Shown here in pieces: positions 50,655 through 61,428 of a stretch of DNA of 64,000 nt. Below the pieces are notes generated by a model. It was not told the origin of the DNA and did no database searches. It worked only from the letters and a program-made list of their open reading frames with translations. Source of the stretch: Curtobacterium herbarum (GTDB lineage Bacteria; Actinomycetota; Actinomycetes; Actinomycetales; Microbacteriaceae); NCBI RefSeq assembly GCF_016907335.1, contig NZ_JAFBBT010000001.1, forward strand, positions 2,294,001-2,358,000, given 5' to 3'. Position numbers and translations under genes: made by a program. Position 1 is the stretch's first letter. Every line of letters starts with the position of its first letter.

Positions 50655-51545
50655 TCAGACCGTCAGATCGCCCGAGAACACCAGATCGGCCGGGCCGGCG
50701 AGGGACACGTGCTCGCCGTCCTCCGTCGCGGTCATCCGCACGGTCAGGACACCACCCGGCACGCGGACTCGCCAGATGTTCGGCGCCGAGGCGCCCGCCC
50801 AGTACCGCGTGGCGAGGGCAGCGGCCACCGCACCGGTCCCGCAGGAGAGCGTCTCCCCGCTGCCGCGCTCGTGCACGCGCATCGTGATCTCGCCGACGCC
50901 GTCCGTGACGAGCGGGTCCCCGGGCAGGACGAACTCGACGTTCGCCCCCGCGGCCGGAGCGGGGTCGAGGACCGGGATGTAGGTGAGGTCGATGCCGGCG
51001 AGCTCGTCCTCGCTGGCGACCGCGACGACGACGTGCGGGTTGCCGACGTCGATGCCCAGCCCGGGTCGTGCGTTCGGCAGGGCCTTCGCGCGGACGAGGA
51101 CGTCGTCCGATCCCCCACCCTCGATGCCGAGGCCCCAGCGTCCGAGGTCCGCGGCGAACCCGTTCGTGGAGCGCTGGATGTCGACGACGCCCTTCCGGCT
51201 GCCGACCGTCAGCGTGCGGCCCGGCTCGAGGTCGACGAGCCCCGCTTCGGTCAGGTACCGGGCGAAGACCCGGATGCCGTTGCCGCACATCTCCGCGACC
51301 GAGCCGTCGGCGTTGTGGTAGTCCATGAACCAGGTCGCGTCGGGGTCCTCGGCGAGGATCGCCCGCCCCTCGGGGATCGCCTCCGACCGCACCGCACGGA
51401 TCACGCCGTCGGCGCCGACACCGAACCGACGGTCCGCGATGGCACGGATCCGGTCCGGGGTCAGATCGACCGCGGCGTCCGGGTCGGCGAACAGGACGAA
51501 GTCGTTGCCGGTCCCGTGGCCCTTGGTGAAGTGCAGATCGGTCAC
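50655..51545 (-). CDS. dapF: Diaminopimelate epimerase
   Basis: 296 residues, GTG in a GTGA overlap with miaA. The two catalytic Cys are in [15 protein letters not shown] and [12 protein letters not shown], and [14 protein letters not shown] starts the protein. It converts LL- to meso-diaminopimelate for cell-wall and lysine synthesis. The dapA gene is at the other end of this window. Confidence 0.97.
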   Translation of the reverse strand: MTDLHFTKGHGTGNDFVLFADPDAAVDLTPDRIRAIADRRFGVGADGVIRAVRSEAIPEGRAILAEDPDATWFMDYHNADGSVAEMCGNGIRVFARYLTEAGLVDLEPGRTLTVGSRKGVVDIQRSTNGFAADLGRWGLGIEGGGSDDVLVRAKALPNARPGLGIDVGNPHVVVAVASEDELAGIDLTYIPVLDPAPAAGANVEFVLPGDPLVTDGVGEITMRVHERGSGETLSCGTGAVAAALATRYWAGASAPNIWRVRVPGGVLTVRMTATEDGEHVSLAGPADLVFSGDLTV

Positions 51546-52555
51546 GGGACGATCCTACGGGCCAGCTCGGACAGCTCCGCGGTGCCGGCCCCGGTGACGT
51601 CCAGCGTCTCGACGTGTGTCGTGTCGCCGTCGGTGTAGCGCTTGAACCAGGACACCTGCCGGCGGGCGTACTTGCGCGTGGCGATGCTCGTCGCCTCGAC
51701 GGCCTGCTCGACGCTCGCCTCGCCGCGGAGGACCTGCAGCGCCTGCGCGTAGCCGATCGCGGCGCGGGCCGTCGGCCCCTGCTCGAGCCCCTCGTCGCGG
51801 AGGGCGGCGACCTCGTCGACGAGCCCGTCGGCGAACATCCGCTCGGCCCGGACGCGCAGGGCGTCGACGAGCTGCTCCCGGTCACGGCGCAGGTGCAGGA
51901 CCCGGGCGGGTCGCCAGGACCGCGGGGCGGACGGGAGGCTCGGGGTCACCCGGTCGGACCGGCTCGCGATCTCCACGGCACGGATCAGGCGGCGCGGGTT
52001 CCGCGCGTCGATGACGGCGGCGGCCTCGGGATCCAGGGACCGGAGACGCTCGAGGAGGACGTTCGGTCCCCGTTCGCGGTGCTCGCGTTCCAGTTCCTCG
52101 CGGAGGACCGGGTCGGTGCCCGGGAACGCGAGGTCGAACAGCACCGCCGAGACGTACAGGCCGCTGCCGCCGACGAGGACCGCGACCCCGCCGTCCGCCG
52201 TGATGTCCGCGATGACCGCTCGGGCATCGCGCTGGTACGCCGCCACGCTCGCCTCGTCGGTGACCCGCAGGACGTCGAGCAGGTGGTGCGGGATGCCGCG
52301 CCGTTCGGACTCCGGGACCTTCGCCGTGCCGATGTCCATGCCGCGGTAGAGCTGCATGGCGTCGGCGTTCACGATCTCGGCCCGTCGTCCCGCGGCCCGG
52401 TGCCGTTCGGCGATGTCGAGCGCGAGTTCGGACTTGCCGGTGCCGGTCGCCCCGACGACCGCGACGAGAGGGTCGATCGCGACGAGGGAGTCGACCGCGG
52501 CGAGGGAGTCGACCGGGCCGGCCGGGGCGTCGCCGCTCAGGTCAGCGGCCGACAC
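51542..52555 (-). CDS. miaA: tRNA dimethylallyltransferase
   Basis: 337 residues from the GTG at 52555, overlapping miaB by 14 bases. P-loop [45 protein letters not shown] and [10 protein letters not shown]. It puts the isopentenyl group on A37 of tRNA, which MiaB then thiomethylates. Residues about 14-31 ([17 protein letters not shown]) come from three 18-bp DNA repeats that copy the strand before the P-loop. Confidence 0.95.
   Translation of the reverse strand: MSAADLSGDAPAGPVDSLAAVDSLVAIDPLVAVVGATGTGKSELALDIAERHRAAGRRAEIVNADAMQLYRGMDIGTAKVPESERRGIPHHLLDVLRVTDEASVAAYQRDARAVIADITADGGVAVLVGGSGLYVSAVLFDLAFPGTDPVLREELEREHRERGPNVLLERLRSLDPEAAAVIDARNPRRLIRAVEIASRSDRVTPSLPSAPRSWRPARVLHLRRDREQLVDALRVRAERMFADGLVDEVAALRDEGLEQGPTARAAIGYAQALQVLRGEASVEQAVEATSIATRKYARRQVSWFKRYTDGDTTHVETLDVTGAGTAELSELARRIVP
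52461..52514. repeat. Three in-frame 18-bp repeats in miaA
   Basis: GCGACGAGAGGGTCGATC, GCGACGAGGGAGTCGACC and GCGGCGAGGGAGTCGACC, each coding a six-residue unit of the type V/I-D-S/P-L-V/A-A. The copy nearest the P-loop is the real beta strand. Confidence 0.85.
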
Positions 52556-54056
52556 GGAGCGTGGGGAGGCCGAGCGACACGGGGCGGGGCCCCTCGCCGG
52601 CGACGGTCGGGGTGGGGACGCCGCAGGACTCGGCCTGCGCGGTGTCCCAGGCGTCGCCGGCCCGGGTCCGACGGATGCGGAGCGGTGCGTCGGAGTCGGC
52701 GATGAGGAAGTGCGGCGCGGACCGGGTGATCTCCACGGACACGACGTCGCCCGGCCGTGGGACGTCGGAACCGGCCGGCACGGCGAAGTGCACCAGGCGG
52801 GCGTCCTCGGCGCGGCCGGACAGCCGGTGCGTGGAATCGTCCTTCTTGCCCTCACCCGTGGCGACCAGGACCTCGACCGTCCGGCCGACCTGCCGGGAGT
52901 TCTCTTCAGCGGTGATGCGTTCCTGCAGGGCGATGAGCCGCTCGTACCGTTCCTGCACGACCTGCTTCGGCAGCTGCTCGTCCATCGTCGCGGCCGGGGT
53001 GCCGGGGCGGATCGAGTACTGGAACGTGAACGCCGTCGCGAAGCGGGCCTGTTCGACGACGCGCAGGGTGTCCTGGAAGTCGGCCTCGGTCTCGCCGGGG
53101 AAGCCGACGATGATGTCCGTGGAGATCGCGGCGTTCGGGATGGCCGCGCGGACCCGGTCGAGGATGCCGAGGAACCGCTCGCTGCGGTAGCTGCGCCGCA
53201 TCGCCTTGAGCACCCGGTCGGACCCGGACTGCAGTGGCATGTGCAGCTGCGGCATCACGTTCAGCGTCTCGGCCATCGCCGCGATGACGTCGTCGGTGAA
53301 GGCGGCCGGGTGCGGGCTGGTGAAGCGCACCCGTTCGAGGCCGGCGATCTGTCCGGTGGCGCGGAGGAGCTTGCCGAAGGCCTGGCGGTCCCCGAACTCG
53401 ACCCCGTAGGAGTTCACGTTCTGGCCGAGCAGGGTGACCTCGATCGCCCCGTCGTCGACGAGCGCCTGGATCTCGGCGAGGACGTCGCCCGGACGGCGGT
53501 CCTTCTCCTTGCCGCGCAGGGAGGGGACGATGCAGAACGTGCAGGTGTTGTTGCAGCCGACGGAGATCGACACCCAGCCACTGGAGGTCGACTCCCGCTT
53601 GGTCGGCAGCGTCGACGGGAAGACCTCGAGCGACTCGAGGATCTCGAGCTGCGCTTCGCCGTTGTGCCGCGCACGTTCGAGCAGGGTCGGCAGCGACCCC
53701 ATGTTGTGCGTGCCGAAGACGACGTCCACCCAGGGCGCCTTCTCGAGGATGACGTCCTTGTCCTTCTGCGCGAGACATCCGCCGACGGCGATCTGCATGC
53801 CGGGGTGGTCGCGCTTGGCTGCGGCCAGGCGTCCGAGGTTGCCGTAGAGACGCTTGTCGGCGTTCTCGCGGACCGCACAGGTGTTGATGACGACGACGTC
53901 GGCCTGCTCGTGCTCGGACCCGGGCCCCGACGAGGCAGCGGCGACGTACCCGGCGGCGCGGAGGGAGCCGCTCAGTCGCTCGGAGTCGTGCACGTTCATC
54001 TGGCACCCGTACGTGCGGACTTCGTAGGTACGCGGGCGCGCGGCGACGGTGTCCAT
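52542..54056 (-). CDS. miaB: tRNA-2-methylthio-N6-dimethylallyladenosine synthase MiaB
   Basis: 504 residues from the ATG at 54056. N-terminal Fe-S domain [13 protein letters not shown] and [27 protein letters not shown]; radical-SAM motif [17 protein letters not shown] (C-x3-C-x2-C); C-terminal TRAM domain. It methylthiolates A37 of tRNA, after MiaA. The ORF is open further to 54119 but family starts support 54056. Confidence 0.96.
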   Translation of the reverse strand: MDTVAARPRTYEVRTYGCQMNVHDSERLSGSLRAAGYVAAASSGPGSEHEQADVVVINTCAVRENADKRLYGNLGRLAAAKRDHPGMQIAVGGCLAQKDKDVILEKAPWVDVVFGTHNMGSLPTLLERARHNGEAQLEILESLEVFPSTLPTKRESTSSGWVSISVGCNNTCTFCIVPSLRGKEKDRRPGDVLAEIQALVDDGAIEVTLLGQNVNSYGVEFGDRQAFGKLLRATGQIAGLERVRFTSPHPAAFTDDVIAAMAETLNVMPQLHMPLQSGSDRVLKAMRRSYRSERFLGILDRVRAAIPNAAISTDIIVGFPGETEADFQDTLRVVEQARFATAFTFQYSIRPGTPAATMDEQLPKQVVQERYERLIALQERITAEENSRQVGRTVEVLVATGEGKKDDSTHRLSGRAEDARLVHFAVPAGSDVPRPGDVVSVEITRSAPHFLIADSDAPLRIRRTRAGDAWDTAQAESCGVPTPTVAGEGPRPVSLGLPTLRVGR

Positions 54057-54129
54057 GATCGACCAGTGTAGGTCCGGAGACGACGACGGCCGGAGCGCGT
54101 CCGCCCCGGCCGTCGTCACGCGTCGCGCC

Positions 54130-55035
54130 TCACTCGAAGCGGACGGTCCCGCCCCCGGTCGGCGGACGCCGCGGGCCGTCGAGTGCCCGCTCGACGGCGA
54201 CGCGGACGACCCCGCCGTTGTAGCCCTTGCGCATCAGGAACCCGGACAGCCGACGTTCGGCGGTCGCCCGGTCCAGACCACGCATCTGCCCGGCACGCTT
54301 GGCGGCCAGGTCGAGCGCCCGGACGAACTCGTCGTCCTCGTCGTCGGCGGCCGCTTCGAGCGCGGCGTCGATCGCGGTCTGGTCGATCCCGCGACGCCGG
54401 AGGTCGGCGACGATCGCCTGCCGACCGAGCCCCTTCCGCGCGTGCATCCGGTCGACCAGGTCGGTCGCCAGCGCCACGTCGTCGAGGAGCCCGACCCGCG
54501 TCAGTCGTTCGATCTCGTGCTCGATGACGTCCGGGTCGAACGCGTCCTGCTTGACGAGCACGGTCCGGAGCTCGGAGGTGCTGACCCCGCGGCGACTCAG
54601 CGCACGCATGCTGAGGCGCTCGGCGTCCGCCCGCTGCTCGTCGAGCGGCCGCGGTGCATCGGCGGGGTCGATCTCGCCGCCGGTGATCGAGAAGACCGAG
54701 GCGGTCGGGGCATCGGCTTCCGGTCCGTCGTACCCGCTCTGCTCAGTGCGAGCCGTCCGCCCGGAGCCGTCCCCCACGACGGGTGAGAGCCACTCGGACT
54801 GCGCCCCGCGGATCGGCAGCGCGACAGGAGTGTCCGCATCGGCAGCGCCGGCATCCGTGGCGGCAAAATCGTCCGCGCCGACGTCCGGAGTCTCGCTCTC
54901 TGGGCCGACCGACTGCGGGCCGACAGCACCCGGACCAGCCGGGTGCTGACCCGCAGCCGCGGAGCCGCGACGGGACCGCGCACCGAACAGGTCGGTGACC
55001 GGGGCGAGGTCCGCGTCGTCGTGTCCGGCCGTCAC
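54130..55035 (-). CDS. recX: RecX regulator of RecA
   Basis: 301 residues, GTG in a GTGA overlap with recA. The first about 135 residues are an acidic, Ala/Gly-rich, presumably disordered head. Then the three-helix repeats: [60 protein letters not shown]. RecX limits RecA filament growth. The usual length is about 170-200, so the head is extra. Confidence 0.94.
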   Translation of the reverse strand: MTAGHDDADLAPVTDLFGARSRRGSAAAGQHPAGPGAVGPQSVGPESETPDVGADDFAATDAGAADADTPVALPIRGAQSEWLSPVVGDGSGRTARTEQSGYDGPEADAPTASVFSITGGEIDPADAPRPLDEQRADAERLSMRALSRRGVSTSELRTVLVKQDAFDPDVIEHEIERLTRVGLLDDVALATDLVDRMHARKGLGRQAIVADLRRRGIDQTAIDAALEAAADDEDDEFVRALDLAAKRAGQMRGLDRATAERRLSGFLMRKGYNGGVVRVAVERALDGPRRPPTGGGTVRFE

Positions 55036-56084
55036 GCGCCCTTCGCGACCTTCGGCGCGATGGGCTCGACCGGTGCGGCTTCCTTGGCCCCGCCGACACC
55101 GAGCTTGGCGAGGATCTTGCCCTCGATCTCAGCGGCGATCTCGGGGTTCTGGATCAGGAAGGCACGGGAGTTCTCCTTGCCCTGCCCGAGCTGGTCGCCG
55201 TCGTACGTGTACCAGGCGCCGGACTTCTTGACGATGTTGTGGTCGACGCCGAAGTCGAGCAGCGAGCCTTCGCGGGAGATGCCGACGCCGTACAGGATGT
55301 CGAACTCGGCCTGCTTGAAGGGCGGCGCCATCTTGTTCTTGACGACCTTGACGCGCGTGCGGTTGCCGACTGCTTCGGTACCGGTCTTCAGCGTCTCGAT
55401 GCGGCGGATGTCGAGGCGGACCGAGGCGTAGAACTTCAGCGCCTTACCACCGGACGTGGTCTCCGGCGAACCGAAGAACACACCGATCTTCTCGCGCAGC
55501 TGGTTGATGAAGATCATCGTGGTCTGCGTCTGGTTCAGCCCACCGGCGAGCTTGCGGAGTGCCTGCGACATCAGGCGGGCCTGCAGACCGACGTGCGAGT
55601 CACCCATCTCGCCCTCGATCTCGGCGCGGGGCACGAGTGCTGCGACGGAGTCGATGACGATCAGGTCGATGGAGCCCGAGCGCACGAGCATGTCGGCGAT
55701 CTCGAGGGCCTGCTCGGCGGTGTCCGGCTGCGACACCAGGAGCGCGTCGATGTCGACACCGAGCTTCTTGGCGTACTCCGGGTCGAGCGCGTGCTCGGCG
55801 TCGATGAACGCTGCGATGCCACCGTTGCGCTGCGCGTTGGCGATGGCGTGGATCGTCAGCGTCGTCTTGCCGGAGGACTCCGGGCCGTAGATCTCGATGA
55901 TGCGCCCACGAGGAAGCCCGCCGATCCCGAGCGCGACGTCCAGCGCGACGGAGCCGGTGGGGATGACGGCGACCGGAGCGCGCTCGTCGGTACCGAGGCG
56001 CATCACGGCACCCTTGCCGAACTGACGGTCGATCTGGGCGAGTGCGGTCTCGAGGGCCTTCTCGCGGTCTACTGCTGATGGCAT
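55032..56084 (-). CDS. recA: Recombinase RecA
   Basis: 350 residues, AAGGAG before the ATG at 56084; the frame continues open to 56171 without a start of merit. Walker [11 protein letters not shown], the MAW region, Walker [14 protein letters not shown]1 and L2 loops ([35 protein letters not shown]). No intein. Makes the nucleoprotein filament that repairs DNA and activates LexA self-cleavage. Two SOS boxes lie about 210-247 bases upstream. Confidence 0.99.
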   Translation of the reverse strand: MPSAVDREKALETALAQIDRQFGKGAVMRLGTDERAPVAVIPTGSVALDVALGIGGLPRGRIIEIYGPESSGKTTLTIHAIANAQRNGGIAAFIDAEHALDPEYAKKLGVDIDALLVSQPDTAEQALEIADMLVRSGSIDLIVIDSVAALVPRAEIEGEMGDSHVGLQARLMSQALRKLAGGLNQTQTTMIFINQLREKIGVFFGSPETTSGGKALKFYASVRLDIRRIETLKTGTEAVGNRTRVKVVKNKMAPPFKQAEFDILYGVGISREGSLLDFGVDHNIVKKSGAWYTYDGDQLGQGKENSRAFLIQNPEIAAEIEGKILAKLGVGGAKEAAPVEPIAPKVAKGA

Positions 56085-56293
56085 GGGATGCTCCTTCGTG
56101 CTGGTGACGGCCGCCTGTAGGCTGTCGCGTCCGGAATGGCCGATGGTGCAAGGCCACTCGTTCTGCGACAAGGCTTCGGACGTGTTCCGATGTCCATGAA
56201 CCTACGGCCGCCCACCGACATCACTGCCGAGGCGAGCGTCGGTTGTGGATGGAGCACCCGGTCAACGTCGCTGTGCAGGAACGTAGCACCGAC

Positions 56294-56331
56294 CGAACAC
56301 GTGTTCGAGCGACACGCCGAACACGTGTTCC
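56294..56331. promoter_or_regulatory. Two LexA boxes upstream of recA
   Basis: CGAACACGTGTTCG (56294-56307), perfect palindrome, and CGAACACGTGTTCC (56318-56331), one end base changed, 24 bases apart. On the minus strand the first is followed by TGCTACGTT, an extended -10 type sequence 17 bases from TCGAAC. A transcript from there would give recA a leader of about 190-200 bases. Confidence 0.88.
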
Positions 56332-56360
56332 CATCGAGGGGCGTCGAACGGGCCCGCTCG

Positions 56361-56585
56361 TCAGTCCCGCGGGTCCTGCAGTCCGCGCCCGTGCCGACGC
56401 GCTTCCGGGACGTCCTGCGAGTCGCACAGCGCTTCCCACACCGTGCGGGCGTCGATGCCCGCGGCCAGGGCGTCCGCTGCCGAGCGACCACCGAGCTGCT
56501 CGAGCACGACGTCCCGCGCGACGACGGCACCGTAGGCATCCCCGAACACCTGGTCGACCGCTCGCCAGAACTCACTCACGCGCAT
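56361..56585 (-). CDS. DUF3046 family protein
   Basis: 74 residues, small soluble alpha-helical protein (VSEFWRAVDQVFGDAYGAVV, RDVVLEQLGGRSAADALAAG, VPEARRHGRGLQDPRD). DUF3046 is an actinobacterial family nearly always found just upstream of recA, with unknown role. The conserved FW near the N-terminus and the terminal helix are present. The SOS boxes lie between it and recA, so recA has its own promoter. Confidence 0.9.
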   Translation of the reverse strand: MRVSEFWRAVDQVFGDAYGAVVARDVVLEQLGGRSAADALAAGIDARTVWEALCDSQDVPEARRHGRGLQDPRD

Positions 56586-56605
56586 CGGACCACCCTAACA
56601 ACGGC

Positions 56606-56639
56606 GAACGCCCCCGCCGGCGGACCGGCGAGGGCGTTC
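56606..56639. terminator. Terminator between clgR and the DUF3046 gene
   Basis: GAACGCCC / GGGCGTTC outer stem with GCCGG / CCGGC inner stem, 17 bases past the clgR stop codon. Confidence 0.7.
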
Positions 56640-56655
56640 GTTCGTGCGGTGGGCG

Positions 56656-56964
56656 TCAGCGCACCGCGAGGTCGTTGTCGAACTCGGCGACGAGTTCATC
56701 GGGGAGCGTGTCCGGGACCCGGGTGAGTCCTTCGACCACCGCGAGGCGGTCGCCCACTTCGCGCATGATCGTCGAGATGGGAGTGTCGAGAGCATCCGCA
56801 ACCGAGGCGAGGATCTCCGAGCTGGCTTCTTTCTGACCACGCTCGACTTCGCTGAGGTACCCGAGGGCCACGCTGGCCTTGGACGCGACCTGACGGAGGG
56901 TCCGGCCCTTCTGCAAGCGGAAGTCCCGCAGCACATCGCCGATTTCCTGACGAACGAGAACCAT
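56656..56964 (-). CDS. clgR: ClgR-type XRE transcriptional regulator
   Basis: 102 residues, GGAAGGAGGAG before the ATG. The helix-turn-helix is GRTLRQVASKASVALGYLSE with VERGQKEASSEIL, the ClgR/PopR signature. In actinobacteria ClgR activates clp protease and other stress genes and is itself degraded by Clp; the C-terminal residues (LAVR) would fit such a degron. Located after cinA and pgsA as in related genomes. Confidence 0.9.
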   Translation of the reverse strand: MVLVRQEIGDVLRDFRLQKGRTLRQVASKASVALGYLSEVERGQKEASSEILASVADALDTPISTIMREVGDRLAVVEGLTRVPDTLPDELVAEFDNDLAVR

Positions 56965-57117
56965 GAGAACTCCTCCTTCCTGTCATCTCCGCGCCCGCCC
57001 GGTCAGGATGACCGAGCTCGGGTTCGGCAACGTGACGTTACCGGTTGCAGCATGCTAGCCAGTGCGGCTGCCGTCCTGCTGGAGATTGCGTGAGATGTAA
57101 CCTGACGGTCACGCCGC

Positions 57118-57660
57118 CTATTCCCCGCCCTGCAGTCTGGATCGCAGGCGTGTCAGGAGTTCGGAGACGACGGCCCGGCGGATTGCCCCGCGGTCCCCGT
57201 CCAGGTGCAGTTCCACCGCTTCCGCTCCGGAAGCGCCCGCGATGCCGATGAACACCGTGCCGACCGGCTGGCCGTCCTGCGGATCCGGTCCGGCGACACC
57301 CGTCGTGCTGATCCCCCAGGTCGCGGGGACGTCGTCGACCGCCAGCGCGATCCGGACACCGGCTGCCATCTGCCGGGCGACCTCCGGGTCCACCGCGCCG
57401 CGTTCGGCGAGCAGGTCCGCGTCGACACCGAGCACCGTGGCCTTCACCGGGGTCGCGTAGGCCACGACGCCCCCGCGGACGACGACACTGGCTCCGGGGA
57501 CGCCGACGAGTTCCGCGACGACGAGTCCGCCGGTCAGCGACTCCGCCACCGCGACCGTCTCACCGCGGGCGGTGAGCTCCGCGACGAGCGCCCGGGCCTC
57601 CACAGCGATGCCGGCAGCGCCGACGACGTCAGCAGCGCCAGTGTCGGCCGGGAGGCTCAC
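57118..57660 (-). CDS. cinA: CinA C-terminal-domain nicotinamide-nucleotide amidase
   Basis: 180 residues, GTG in a GTGA overlap with pgsA. Matches the CinA C-terminal (PncC) domain: VAVAESLTGGLVVAELVGVPGAS, YATPVKATVLGVD and WGISTTGVAGPDPQDGQPVG. The family deamidates NMN to nicotinate mononucleotide. It lacks the N-terminal COG1058 domain, as usual in actinobacteria. Confidence 0.92.
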   Translation of the reverse strand: MSLPADTGAADVVGAAGIAVEARALVAELTARGETVAVAESLTGGLVVAELVGVPGASVVVRGGVVAYATPVKATVLGVDADLLAERGAVDPEVARQMAAGVRIALAVDDVPATWGISTTGVAGPDPQDGQPVGTVFIGIAGASGAEAVELHLDGDRGAIRRAVVSELLTRLRSRLQGGE

Positions 57661-58289
57661 GCAGCGGTCCGGTTGTGGCGCCAGGCCTGCACGAGGTAGT
57701 CCACCCCGCTGGCGACCGTCGCGACGACCGCGGCGGTCATGAGGATGCCGTTCACCCAGTGGGCGAGGTCACCGACCAGGTTCCACCACGGGAACAGCGC
57801 CAGGGTGATGGCGACGGCCTGCAGCACCGTCTTGATCTTGCCGCCGCGGCTGGCCGGGATCACCCGGTCGGACAGCACCGCGAAGCGGAAGACCGTGATG
57901 CCGATCTCGCGCACCATGATGAGCACGGTCACGTACCAGGGCAGCTCCCCCAGGATCGACAGGGCGACGAGCGCACCGCCGATCAGGACCTTGTCGGCGA
58001 TCGGGTCGACGAGCTTGCCGAAGTCGGTGACCAGGTTCTGCCGTCGGGCGATCATGCCGTCGGCGCTGTCCGTGACGATCGCGACGACGAAGAGCACGGC
58101 GGCCCAGAGACGCACCGGTCCGTCCGTGCCCGCATCGGTCAGGAGCAGGACGAAGAACAGCGGCGCCATGAGGATGCGCACCACGGTGATGATGTTGGCG
58201 ACGTTCGCGGTGGACGCGGGGCCGGGACCCTTGCGGAGGATCCGGCCACGCCACGGAAACCGGTTCGTCGTGCCGTCGGAGGCGGTCAT
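57657..58289 (-). CDS. pgsA: CDP-diacylglycerol--glycerol-3-phosphate phosphatidyltransferase
   Basis: 210 residues, about five helices. The CDP-alcohol phosphotransferase motif is intact: TDSADGMIARR followed by LVTDFGKLVDPIADK (the conserved Asp cluster). It makes phosphatidylglycerol phosphate. The 40-residue N-terminal part is basic. It begins 4 bases beyond the ftsK stop. Confidence 0.95.
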   Translation of the reverse strand: MTASDGTTNRFPWRGRILRKGPGPASTANVANIITVVRILMAPLFFVLLLTDAGTDGPVRLWAAVLFVVAIVTDSADGMIARRQNLVTDFGKLVDPIADKVLIGGALVALSILGELPWYVTVLIMVREIGITVFRFAVLSDRVIPASRGGKIKTVLQAVAITLALFPWWNLVGDLAHWVNGILMTAAVVATVASGVDYLVQAWRHNRTAA

Positions 58290-58293
58290 GGTC

Positions 58294-61200
58294 TCACTCC
58301 CTGCCCGTCAGGCCCCAGGCGTCTTCGTCGTCATCGCCTGTCACCTCATCGTACCCACGCGTCATGCCGGCGACCGGGTCGTTGCCGTACCGGTCGTCGG
58401 ACTCCGTGGCGGAGGACGGCACCGCGGCCGACGCCGGCACTGCAGCCGACGACGACGGGAGGGCGGCAGGCGCAGCAGCAGGTACGGTCGGCGGCTCCTC
58501 ACCGCGAAGCTTCGCCAGCACCGACGGCAGCTGGTCCCCGGTGACGAGGACGTCGCGCGCCTTCGACCCCTCGGACGGCCCGACGATGTCGCGGGACTCC
58601 ATGAGGTCCATCAGCCGGCCGGCCTTCGCGAAGCCGACGCGGAGCTTCCGCTGCAGCATCGACGTCGAGCCGAACTGCGTCGAGACGACCTGCTCGACCG
58701 CCGCGAGCAGCAGTTCGAGGTCGTCACCGATGTCGGCGTCGATCTCCTTGCGCTCGACGACGGCCGCGACGTCCTGGCGGTACTCGGGCTGGGCCTGCCG
58801 GGTGACGTGCTGGACGACCTCGGCGACCTCGCTCTCCTGCACCCAGGCGCCCTGCACGCGGACGGCCTTCGAGGACCCCATCGGCAGGAAGAGCGCGTCG
58901 CCCTGCCCGATGAGCTTGTCGGCACCGGGCTGGTCGAGGATGACCCGCGAGTCGGTGACGCTCGTCACGGCGAACGCGATCCGCGACGGCACGTTCGCCT
59001 TGATCAGGCCGGTGATGACGTCGACCGACGGGCGCTGCGTGGCGAGCACGAGGTGGATGCCGGCGGCGCGGGCGAGCTGGGTGATGCGGACGATCGACTC
59101 CTCGACGTCGCGCGGGGCGACGAGCATGAGGTCCGCGAGCTCGTCGACGACGACGAGCAGGTACGGGTACGGCTTGAGCTTCCGCTCACTGCCGGCCGGC
59201 AGCACGATCTCCTCGTTCTGCACGGCCTTGTTGAAGTCGTCGACGTGGCGGAACCCGAAGGAGGCCAGGTCGTCGTACCGCATGTCCATCTCCTTCACGA
59301 CCCACTGCAGCGCTTCGGCCGCCTTCTTCGGGTTCGTGATGATGGGGGTGATGAGGTGCGGGACCCCGGCGTAGATCGACAGCTCGACGCGCTTCGGGTC
59401 GACCAGGACCATGCGGACCTCGGACGGCTTCGCGCGCATCAGCAGCGAGGTGATCATCGAGTTGATGAACACCGACTTGCCGGAACCGGTGGAACCCGCG
59501 ACGAGCAGGTGCGGCATCTTCGCCAGGTTCGCGACGACGAAGCCGCCCTCGACGTCCTTGCCGACACCGATCGTCATCGGGTGCTTCGACTTGGTGGCCG
59601 CGCTCGAGCGCAGCACGTCGCCGAGGGACACGATCTCGCGGTCGCTGTTCGGGATCTCGACGCCGATCGCGCTCTTGCCGGGGATCGGCGAGAGGATGCG
59701 GACCTCGTTCGAGGCCACGGCGTACGACAGGTTCTTCGACAGTGCGGTGACGCGTTCGACCTTGACGCCCGGGCCGAGCTCGATCTCGTAGCGCGTGACC
59801 GTCGGGCCGCGGGAGAACCCGGTGACCCGCGCGTCGACCTTGAACTCGGTGAGGACGCCGGTGATTGCCGCGACGATCTCGTCGTTGGCCTGGCTGCGTG
59901 CGACCGACGGCGTGCCGGGGGTCAGCGTGGTCGCGGCCGGAAGACGGTACGGGTGGGCCGGGTCGTCGGTGCCGGCGACCGGCAGGCCCTCCGGCTCGTC
60001 CTCGACGCCGACCTCGCCGAGGTCGGACGCACCGGACACCACGGGCACGGGGGCGACGGCGGGTGCGGCTCCGCCGCTGGACGGGAGGCCCGTGGCCACG
60101 GCCGCCGCGACGTCGCGGTCCGGACGGAACACCTCGGTCGGTGCGGCGGGCGCGGGCGATCCGAAGTCGCGGAGCGCCTGCTCCGCCCGGTCGAGGTCGT
60201 CGGCGACGTCCTGCTCGATCGAGTCGTTGAGGTTGACAGACTCGGGCTCGGCCGGCGTCAGGTCGCGGAGCCCGGACGCGGCACCGGCAGCACGCGACCC
60301 GGCACCCGACGCAGCGGCACCCGACGCAGGGGCACCGGACACAGGGGCACTGGCCGGCGGGATGACCGGGCTGTCGAACGCCGGGTCCTCTTCGCGCCCG
60401 GACTTGTTGCGCCGCCACCAGGGCAGGTGCTCGTCCGCACCCGGTTCGACCGGCACGCCGTCCTCGTCGAACCCGAGGTCCTCGAACAGCGGGAAGTCCT
60501 GCGACTGTCCCTTCGCGCCGCGCTTCCGCGTCGGCTTCGTGGCAACCGCGCCGGTCTCGGCAGCGCTCGGCGACTCGTCGGTCTCGGCGGCCGGGCCGGG
60601 GGCACCGAACAGGTACGCGTAGAGCTCGTGCAGCCGGCGACCGAGCTTGTTCGGCGGCGTCTTGGTGATGATGAAGAGCGAGAGCGCGAGCAGCACGATC
60701 GCGACCGGGACGGCGACCCACGGCGTGGCGACCGCGACGAGCCAGCCGATGACGACCCAGCCGAGCACCCCACCGGCCGCGGCGAGCGCGGGCATGCCGT
60801 CCACCGCACTCGGCTGCCCACCGAACACGTGGCAGAGCGACGCGATCGAGACGAGCATCAGCCCGAGGCCGATGCCGATCCGGGTGTTGTCGTGCACGGA
60901 CGCCGGGTGCCGGAAGAGCCAGCCGGCGAACACGACCATGATCACCGGCAGCGCGAACGCCAGCCGGCCGAAGAGCCCGCCGAACGTGTAGGCGTCGAGG
61001 GCGATCGAGACGGCGTTCGTCGGGTTCAACCACTCCACGACCGCGCCGGCGATGGCCAGGACGAACAGCAGGAACGGGAACCCGTCACGGCGCTGGTCCT
61101 TCTCGAGGGACTCCTTGCCGAGCAGGCGGAAGCCGGCACCGACGCCGTGCGCCATGCCGAGCCACGCGGTCACGAGCGGGTTCTGCTCGCGGAACACCGG

Positions 61201-61326
61201 CGTCGGTGCCGCCTGCGGCAGTTTCTTCGTCGTGGCCTGGGTGCGCGACGTCCCGCGCGACCCGCCTCCACGGGTCGACGATGACGACGCGCGCGTGCGC
61301 GTGGTCGACTTGGTGCCTCCGGCCAT
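58294..61326 (-). CDS. ftsK: DNA translocase FtsK
   Basis: 1010 residues. A Ser/Thr/Arg-rich head, then four or more N-terminal helices ([51 protein letters not shown]), an acidic Ala-rich linker (about 250-450, with [13 protein letters not shown] repeats) and the motor: [17 protein letters not shown] (Walker A) and [16 protein letters not shown] (Walker B). The gamma domain ([19 protein letters not shown]) at the end binds KOPS-type sites. It moves DNA through the septum at division. Confidence 0.97.
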   Translation of the reverse strand: MAGGTKSTTRTRASSSSTRGGGSRGTSRTQATTKKLPQAAPTPVFREQNPLVTAWLGMAHGVGAGFRLLGKESLEKDQRRDGFPFLLFVLAIAGAVVEWLNPTNAVSIALDAYTFGGLFGRLAFALPVIMVVFAGWLFRHPASVHDNTRIGIGLGLMLVSIASLCHVFGGQPSAVDGMPALAAAGGVLGWVVIGWLVAVATPWVAVPVAIVLLALSLFIITKTPPNKLGRRLHELYAYLFGAPGPAAETDESPSAAETGAVATKPTRKRGAKGQSQDFPLFEDLGFDEDGVPVEPGADEHLPWWRRNKSGREEDPAFDSPVIPPASAPVSGAPASGAAASGAGSRAAGAASGLRDLTPAEPESVNLNDSIEQDVADDLDRAEQALRDFGSPAPAAPTEVFRPDRDVAAAVATGLPSSGGAAPAVAPVPVVSGASDLGEVGVEDEPEGLPVAGTDDPAHPYRLPAATTLTPGTPSVARSQANDEIVAAITGVLTEFKVDARVTGFSRGPTVTRYEIELGPGVKVERVTALSKNLSYAVASNEVRILSPIPGKSAIGVEIPNSDREIVSLGDVLRSSAATKSKHPMTIGVGKDVEGGFVVANLAKMPHLLVAGSTGSGKSVFINSMITSLLMRAKPSEVRMVLVDPKRVELSIYAGVPHLITPIITNPKKAAEALQWVVKEMDMRYDDLASFGFRHVDDFNKAVQNEEIVLPAGSERKLKPYPYLLVVVDELADLMLVAPRDVEESIVRITQLARAAGIHLVLATQRPSVDVITGLIKANVPSRIAFAVTSVTDSRVILDQPGADKLIGQGDALFLPMGSSKAVRVQGAWVQESEVAEVVQHVTRQAQPEYRQDVAAVVERKEIDADIGDDLELLLAAVEQVVSTQFGSTSMLQRKLRVGFAKAGRLMDLMESRDIVGPSEGSKARDVLVTGDQLPSVLAKLRGEEPPTVPAAAPAALPSSSAAVPASAAVPSSATESDDRYGNDPVAGMTRGYDEVTGDDDEDAWGLTGRE

Positions 61327-61363
61327 GGGGACGACCCTAACGCCAGCCGACGACGAAGGACGA

Positions 61364-61405
61364 GAGGCCCGCCGCAGCGTCCGTGGCGGACGTGCGACGG
61401 GCCTC
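61364..61405. terminator. Terminator of rnj
   Basis: GAGGCCCGCCGCA / TGCGACGGGCCTC (one mismatch) with inner CGTCCG / CGGACG, followed by TCCCGTC, in the gap between rnj and ftsK. Outer arm shares GGGCCTCCCGTC with the dispersed palindrome motif. Confidence 0.7.
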
Positions 61406-61428
61406 CCGTCACTCGGATCTGCGAGACG

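Noticed and set aside
55032..56084. Intein in recA
   Set aside because: The protein is 350 residues, normal length, with uninterrupted L1/L2 loops.
56965..57117. ClgR box before clgR
   Set aside because: No sequence matching the CGC-N5-GCG form could be seen with confidence.
57739..61284. 1181-residue plus-strand open frame opposite pgsA and ftsK
   Set aside because: Antisense shadow of ftsK with no recognised motif.
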